Assembly (NCBI RefSeq): GCF_024733565.1
Contig: NZ_JANIOC010000017.1
Location: 27,818 to 91,817 of the forward strand
Direction: 5' to 3'
Length of the DNA stretch: 64,000 bases
Source of the DNA: Rossellomorea sp. SC111
GTDB lineage: Bacteria > Bacillota > Bacilli > Bacillales > Bacillaceae_B
The notes under the pieces are model-generated. The model made no database searches. It was not told the DNA's origin and worked only from the letters and a program-made list of their open reading frames with translations. This document shows, in pieces, positions 60,650 through 64,000 of the stretch. Position 1 is the first letter of the stretch; every line of letters begins with the position of its first letter. The translations under genes were made by a program, and so were the position numbers.

Positions 60650-61225
60650 ATGGGAGGTCAAGAAAATGCTTTGGAAAGGGAAGTGCTTTTAAACAGAATA
60701 CATGCTGGATTTCCTTTAGCAGAAGAGTTTGAGGAGTTGTGTTTAAAAGAAAATAAGCTTCTTAGTGCTAAAGGAATGGGTTGGTTGATTTATGGTTTTA
60801 TGTTCTTTTTTGTGACACCTCTTATAGGTGCTTACATCCATTATGGTACTGGTTCAGGCTTCTTTATTATTCACCTAGCCGGCTTGTTCTTTGGATTACC
60901 GAAAGCATATGGCCGTCTGTATTCTAAACTTTTCAATACTAAGAAATTAAGGGGAATTTATGATCGGTTGGATGAACTTGAGAGACAGTTTACTGAGACT
61001 ACAGGGATATATTATGAGTATATAACGGTATATTGTCTTGAAAAAATCGAACGTTATATACATTCTGGCAGGGCAGATAATTTGAAAGAAGCCTATAATT
61101 TATTAGAAGTAGATCTGCACAGAGATGACCTATTAACACTTCAGAAAGAGCAACATGAAGAAATGCTCAAAAAATTAAGGGATATAAAATCTGAAGTCTC
61201 TAGTGTAAGAAGTAGTATTGACTGA
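60650..61225 (+). CDS. Hypothetical membrane protein
   Basis: A 191-residue protein with two hydrophobic segments (MGWLIYGFMFFFVTPLIGAYIHYG and SGFFIIHLAGLFFGLP) and a long charged helical C-terminus (LRGIYDRLDELERQFTETTG, QKEQHEEMLKKLRDIKSEV), partly coiled coil. The ATG at 60650 has GAGAGGGTG 8 nt before it; a GTG at 60641 lies within that RBS. No family was recognised. It is monocistronic. Confidence 0.7.
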   Translation: MGGQENALEREVLLNRIHAGFPLAEEFEELCLKENKLLSAKGMGWLIYGFMFFFVTPLIGAYIHYGTGSGFFIIHLAGLFFGLPKAYGRLYSKLFNTKKLRGIYDRLDELERQFTETTGIYYEYITVYCLEKIERYIHSGRADNLKEAYNLLEVDLHRDDLLTLQKEQHEEMLKKLRDIKSEVSSVRSSID

Positions 61226-61274
61226 AGCAAAGGGAAGCAAGGGGACGTTTCTTCTGCTTCCCAGGGTAGGGTAA

Positions 61275-61307
61275 AGGGTAGAGTGGCGGTTGTTCTCACT
61301 CTGCCCT
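61275..61307. repeat. Dispersed hairpin repeat
   Basis: AGGGTAGAGTG and CACTCTGCCCT pair at 10 of 11 positions around GCGGTTGTTCT. Preceding DNA (61230-61265) has GGGGACG and GCTTCCCAGGG motifs. Related elements are at 47271 and 60167. Confidence 0.65.
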
Positions 61308-61404
61308 CTTAGGGAGGTAATTTAAGAGAGAACATTCCCAATGCTCACCTAATTGGAAATGATTTCTTCACCATTTTTACATTCCTGAAGGAGAGGTAAC
61401 TTTC

Positions 61405-62179
61405 ATGAAAACCTTTTCATTAATTATGTTGGCTGTGGGGTGTGCTGCCGTCCTTTTTTATGGGAATGCGTACTGGCAGGAAAGATCCACTCCTGATGCC
61501 GGATCGCACCATCCATCCAAACTGGAAAAGACCAGTAGCGAACCTGTCACAGAAGAAACAACCGACTATGGAGCGCTCGTCTCCAATTGGCCAGAAAAAG
61601 CTCAAGATACGTTCCTGAATGACATAAGGGAAAATACCCCTTATCAGCTCGCCATTGTCGGCTCGACTGCCCTCCGGGAAGGGGAAAACGGCTGGAGTGA
61701 ACAGGTGAAGGAAAAGCTCGAGGGTACATTCGGCTAATCTTGAAGTGACCATCTATGAATACGACACGACTTCAATCGAATTCGTAAATGGAGAGCAATC
61801 AGAAGAGGTCCTAACCTCCGACCCGGACCTCGTTCTTCTTGAACCATTTTCCCTGAGCGACAACTCGAACTTTGTTGGGTCTAAGAATAACCACGAAAGC
61901 ATACAGATTTTCAATAGAAGATTGAAGGAGCAGAATGAAGAAGCTTTCCTCATCTTGCAGCCGACGCACCCTATTGCAGGGGCGACTTACTTCCCGAAAC
62001 AAGTCGAAGAATTACAGGCCTTTGCCGATGAACAAAATATCCCCTATCTCGATCACTGGACGGCTTGGCCGGATGATGACACATTGGCCGATTATGTAAC
62101 AGAGTCCCAGGAAACACCAAATGAAAAAGGGCATGAGGTGTGGGCAGAGTATCTGCTGGATTATTTCATTGCAGACTAA
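61405..62179 (+). pseudogene. SGNH/GDSL hydrolase-like gene with a frameshift
   Basis: Two frames join to a protein of about 258 residues. The first has an N-terminal membrane anchor/signal (FSLIMLAVGCAAVLFYGNAYW) and PYQLAIVGSTALREGENGWSEQVKEKL, then TAA at 61735-61737. The second continues LEVTIYEYDTTSIEF, DPDLVLLEPFSLSDN, FLILQPTHPIAGATYFPKQV, and PYLDHWTAWPDDD with the probable catalytic Asp-His region. A one- or two-base loss in TTCGGCTAAT (about 61730) would explain the break. The RBS GGAGAGG precedes the ATG. A sequencing error would also fit. Confidence 0.85.
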
Positions 62180-62338
62180 ACGTATGACCGTTCCCCGGAA
62201 CGATAACGGTGAAGCACCGGTACACTGTCGACTTTCACATTAAGGAAGTAACGCGGAATAAAGTAGGGAAACTCCTTAACGGGAAACCTTCTTTCCTTTT
62301 TCCTATTAGTATGTCATGACCAAATCGAGGTGAAACTC

Positions 62339-62515
62339 ATGTCGTATACCATTTTCATCACGATTGCCCTCATTCTTGCAGAGATCTTCTCTTTTGCAGC
62401 CTGGTTCAATACCCAGGTCATCATCAGGGAACTGATAGACATGAAAGAGCGATTACATATGAAAGAAGACAAAAAAACTTCTTTCCTCGACCATGATATG
62501 GATCAGGATAAATGA
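62339..62515 (+). CDS. Small single-span membrane protein
   Basis: A 58-residue protein with one hydrophobic segment (YTIFITIALILAEIFSFAAWF) and a charged tail (RELIDMKERLHMKEDKK). AGGTG lies 7 nt before the ATG at 62339; the GTG at 62330 is inside that RBS. No family was recognised. Confidence 0.65.
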   Translation: MSYTIFITIALILAEIFSFAAWFNTQVIIRELIDMKERLHMKEDKKTSFLDHDMDQDK

Positions 62516-62516
62516 T

Positions 62517-62558
62517 AGATTACGAGGGAAATTTTCCTATGCATTTCCCTCGTAATCT
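62517..62558. other. 16-bp perfect inverted repeat before the LytR-family gene
   Basis: AGATTACGAGGGAAAT / ATTTCCCTCGTAATCT with a 10-nt loop, directly after the small membrane protein stop. It is much stronger than usual terminators but has no U-tract, so it could be a terminator, processing site or operator. Confidence 0.7.
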
Positions 62559-62603
62559 GATATGGTAATGATTAGGTTGCAAAAAAGGTGAGGGAACAAA
62601 AAA

Positions 62604-63542
62604 ATGAGAGCAGACAAACATAAACGAGTCAAAAAACGCAGATGGGTCAAGGTCGTTGGGATATTCTTTCTATTAATGCTCATCGGTGGCGGGGCATACG
62701 CCTATAGCATCTACCATTCATTGCATTCGGCAGTGAAAACGATGCATACACCGATCGATCGAGACATGTCTTCGAAGCGTACAAAAGAAGTGACTTTCAA
62801 AGACAAGGAACCTTTCTCCGTCCTGTTGCTCGGCGTAGATGAACGGGAAAACGATAAAGGCCGATCCGATTCCATGATCGTGCTGACCGTGAATCCGAAT
62901 AAGAAATCCGTGAAGATGATTTCCATCCCGCGTGATACTCTGACAGACATCGTGGGACACGGGACAAGGGATAAGATCAATCACGCCTACGCATTTGGCG
63001 GTGTTGAAATGTCCATGGATACTGTGGAAGGATTACTCGATATTCCGATTGACTACTATGTCCAGGTCAACATGGACGGATTCAAGGATATCGTGAATGC
63101 CGTAGGCGGTGTGACGGTAAATAATGACTTGAATTTCAATTCAGGAGGCTATTCCTTCGAAAAGGGACAGCTTACACTTAACGGTAAGGAAGCACTTGCT
63201 TTTTCCCGTATGAGACATGAAGATCCACGGGGAGATTTCGGGCGACAGCTGAGACAGCGTGAAATCATCCAAGCCGTCATCAACGAAGGGGCAAGCGTCT
63301 CAAGTCTATGGAATTTTGATGATATCTTCGATGCGTTAGGCAATAATGTGAAGACGAACCTGAAGTTTGAAGAAATGGTCGATATCCAGAAGCATTACAA
63401 GTCCGCTTCGAAAAATATTGAACAAATTCAAATTAAGACTGGTTCCGGTACGAGAATCGACAATATTTATTATTATGTGATTCCTAATGAAGAATTGAGT
63501 GAGATCCAGAATACGCTTAAGAACCACCTGGAATTATCATAA
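62604..63542 (+). CDS. LytR-CpsA-Psr family cell-wall glycopolymer transferase
   Basis: A 312-residue membrane-anchored protein (segment VVGIFFLLMLIGGGAYAYSIY) that attaches teichoic acid or another glycopolymer to peptidoglycan outside the membrane. LCP motifs: FSVLLLGVDERENDKGRSDSMIVLTVNP, MISIPRDTLTDI with the phosphate-binding Arg-Asp, KINHAYAFGG, YVQVNMDGFKDIVNAVGGVTV, and LAFSRMRHEDPRGDFGRQLRQRE with the conserved Arg residues. RBS AAAAGGTGAGG precedes the ATG. A decayed paralogue is at 4811-5138. Close to the TagTUV group, but exact orthology is not claimed. Confidence 0.95.
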   Translation: MRADKHKRVKKRRWVKVVGIFFLLMLIGGGAYAYSIYHSLHSAVKTMHTPIDRDMSSKRTKEVTFKDKEPFSVLLLGVDERENDKGRSDSMIVLTVNPNKKSVKMISIPRDTLTDIVGHGTRDKINHAYAFGGVEMSMDTVEGLLDIPIDYYVQVNMDGFKDIVNAVGGVTVNNDLNFNSGGYSFEKGQLTLNGKEALAFSRMRHEDPRGDFGRQLRQREIIQAVINEGASVSSLWNFDDIFDALGNNVKTNLKFEEMVDIQKHYKSASKNIEQIQIKTGSGTRIDNIYYYVIPNEELSEIQNTLKNHLELS

Positions 63543-63544
63543 TG

Positions 63545-63578
63545 AAAGGCTGAGGATGTGATGACATCCTCAGCCTTT
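63545..63578. terminator. Bidirectional terminator
   Basis: A perfect 15-bp stem AAAGGCTGAGGATGT / ACATCCTCAGCCTTT with a 4-nt loop lies between the LytR-family gene and the convergent minus-strand gene, followed by TTCTTT. Confidence 0.95.
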
Positions 63579-63581
63579 TCT

Positions 63582-64000
63582 TTATCGCTTCTCTTTCTTT
63601 TGCTCACTGATATAGGCCTCTTCCGCTTTCGGTGATAAGAGTCCCGTCGCTTTCCCGATCGTCCCTTCCTGGATCCGCCAGATCTTATTATGATCACTGA
63701 CGGCGTTGGAAAAATCCCCGTCCTTCCAACTCGTCAAGATCTCTTTATAGGTTTCTTCATGCTCATACTTATTAATTTCCAACTGATTCAACAGAAAGTC
63801 GATTCTCTCATCGGTTATTTTAAAATAAGACCATTTTTCCTTTGCCTGTACCTTCTGATGGCTCATGGCGTGGATGTATTGCTGCATCAGGACTTCGCTT
63901 AATGGGGTTTTCACTTTTTCGCCGAAGGGATTGCCATCTTTTCCTTCTGCCTGTTGATTCCCCTGATCCTCTACACCGGCGGATGCGGGCTGATCTATAC
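63582..64000 (-). CDS. C-terminal part of a DUF6241-like protein, truncated by the window
   Basis: The minus-strand frame is open from the right edge to the stop at 63582, about 138 codons. Upstream of the internal GTG at 63914 the frame continues (DQGNQQAEGKDGNPFGEKVKTP), so the true start lies outside. It looks like an extracytoplasmic domain after a low-complexity linker: LMQQYIHAMSHQKVQAKEKW, DERIDFLLNQLEINKYEHEETY, VSDHNKIWRIQEGTIGKATGLL. This resembles the Bacillus DUF6241 family by memory; no function is known. Confidence 0.7.
   Translation of the reverse strand, partial: IDQPASAGVEDQGNQQAEGKDGNPFGEKVKTPLSEVLMQQYIHAMSHQKVQAKEKWSYFKITDERIDFLLNQLEINKYEHEETYKEILTSWKDGDFSNAVSDHNKIWRIQEGTIGKATGLLSPKAEEAYISEQKKEKR

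Noticed and set aside
1..64000. CRISPR arrays, tRNA, rRNA, prophage
   Set aside because: No regularly spaced direct repeats, no cloverleaf or rRNA-like sequence and no phage structural genes were noticed; not searched by computation.

Overview
The window looks like chromosomal DNA of a low-to-medium GC member of the Bacillaceae, probably a marine or plant-associated Bacillus or Rossellomorea-like species. The evidence is strong GGAGG-type ribosome binding sites, frequent TTG and GTG starts, Bacillus-type families (TasA/TapA/SipW, LytR-CpsA-Psr, RNPP-type helix-turn-helix/TPR regulators) and a carbohydrate-rich gene content. No rRNA, tRNA, phage or CRISPR was seen. Species-level placement is inference.

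Layout. 1-3000: the tail of an unknown protein, then a minus-strand amyloid-matrix operon in the order tasA-tapA-sipW, facing a helix-turn-helix/TPR regulator. 3830-5140: a decayed stretch with a palindromic repeat and a broken LytR-family gene. 5180-20130: a long minus-strand glycan operon (esterase, sugar ABC transporter, NanE, RpiR regulator, ROK kinase, GH38 mannosidase, DUF4127, a deleted ROK kinase, an FAD oxidoreductase) followed by a secreted GHL10-type protein. 20436-24600: a sucrose PTS operon (LacI regulator, EIIBC, sucrose-6-phosphate hydrolase) with three identical palindromic operators. 24677-35228: an osmolyte-sugar module (EIIABC, GH38 MngB-like, GH13_18 phosphorylase, glycerate kinase, RpiR regulator, mannose-6-phosphate isomerase, fructokinase) that fits mannosylglycerate or glucosylglycerate use. 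36631-38665: a chemoreceptor broken by a 7-bp tandem duplication. 39011-40921: two orphan oligopeptide-type ABC permeases.

41150-47330 is AT-rich and holds the most unusual locus. It has a helix-turn-helix/TPR regulator, an MFS exporter, an 840-residue protein fusing a peptide-binding-like N-terminus, an E1/ThiF adenylating domain and an M3-type HELGH metallopeptidase, and, directly before it, an unannotated 23-codon gene whose peptide ends in VLCMCYSKC. A strong promoter, a good RBS and an attenuator hairpin between peptide and enzyme resemble a microcin C-type mccA-mccB arrangement. The peptide operon and the exporter share a near-identical palindrome upstream. I infer a new kind of ribosomally made modified peptide system.

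47670-52130: a GntR regulator with a TRAP transporter and a KduD-like dehydrogenase. 52225-60150: a second peptide system, with a PlcR-like regulator, a small secreted peptide containing DLPHEF (compare PapR), a Yip1-like membrane protein, a C39-peptidase ABC exporter, a double-glycine bacteriocin precursor, an HlyD-like accessory protein, and an ABC immunity transporter with a small membrane protein. 60650-64000: membrane and hypothetical proteins, a frameshifted SGNH hydrolase, an intact LytR-CpsA-Psr protein and the C-terminal part of a minus-strand gene that leaves the window.
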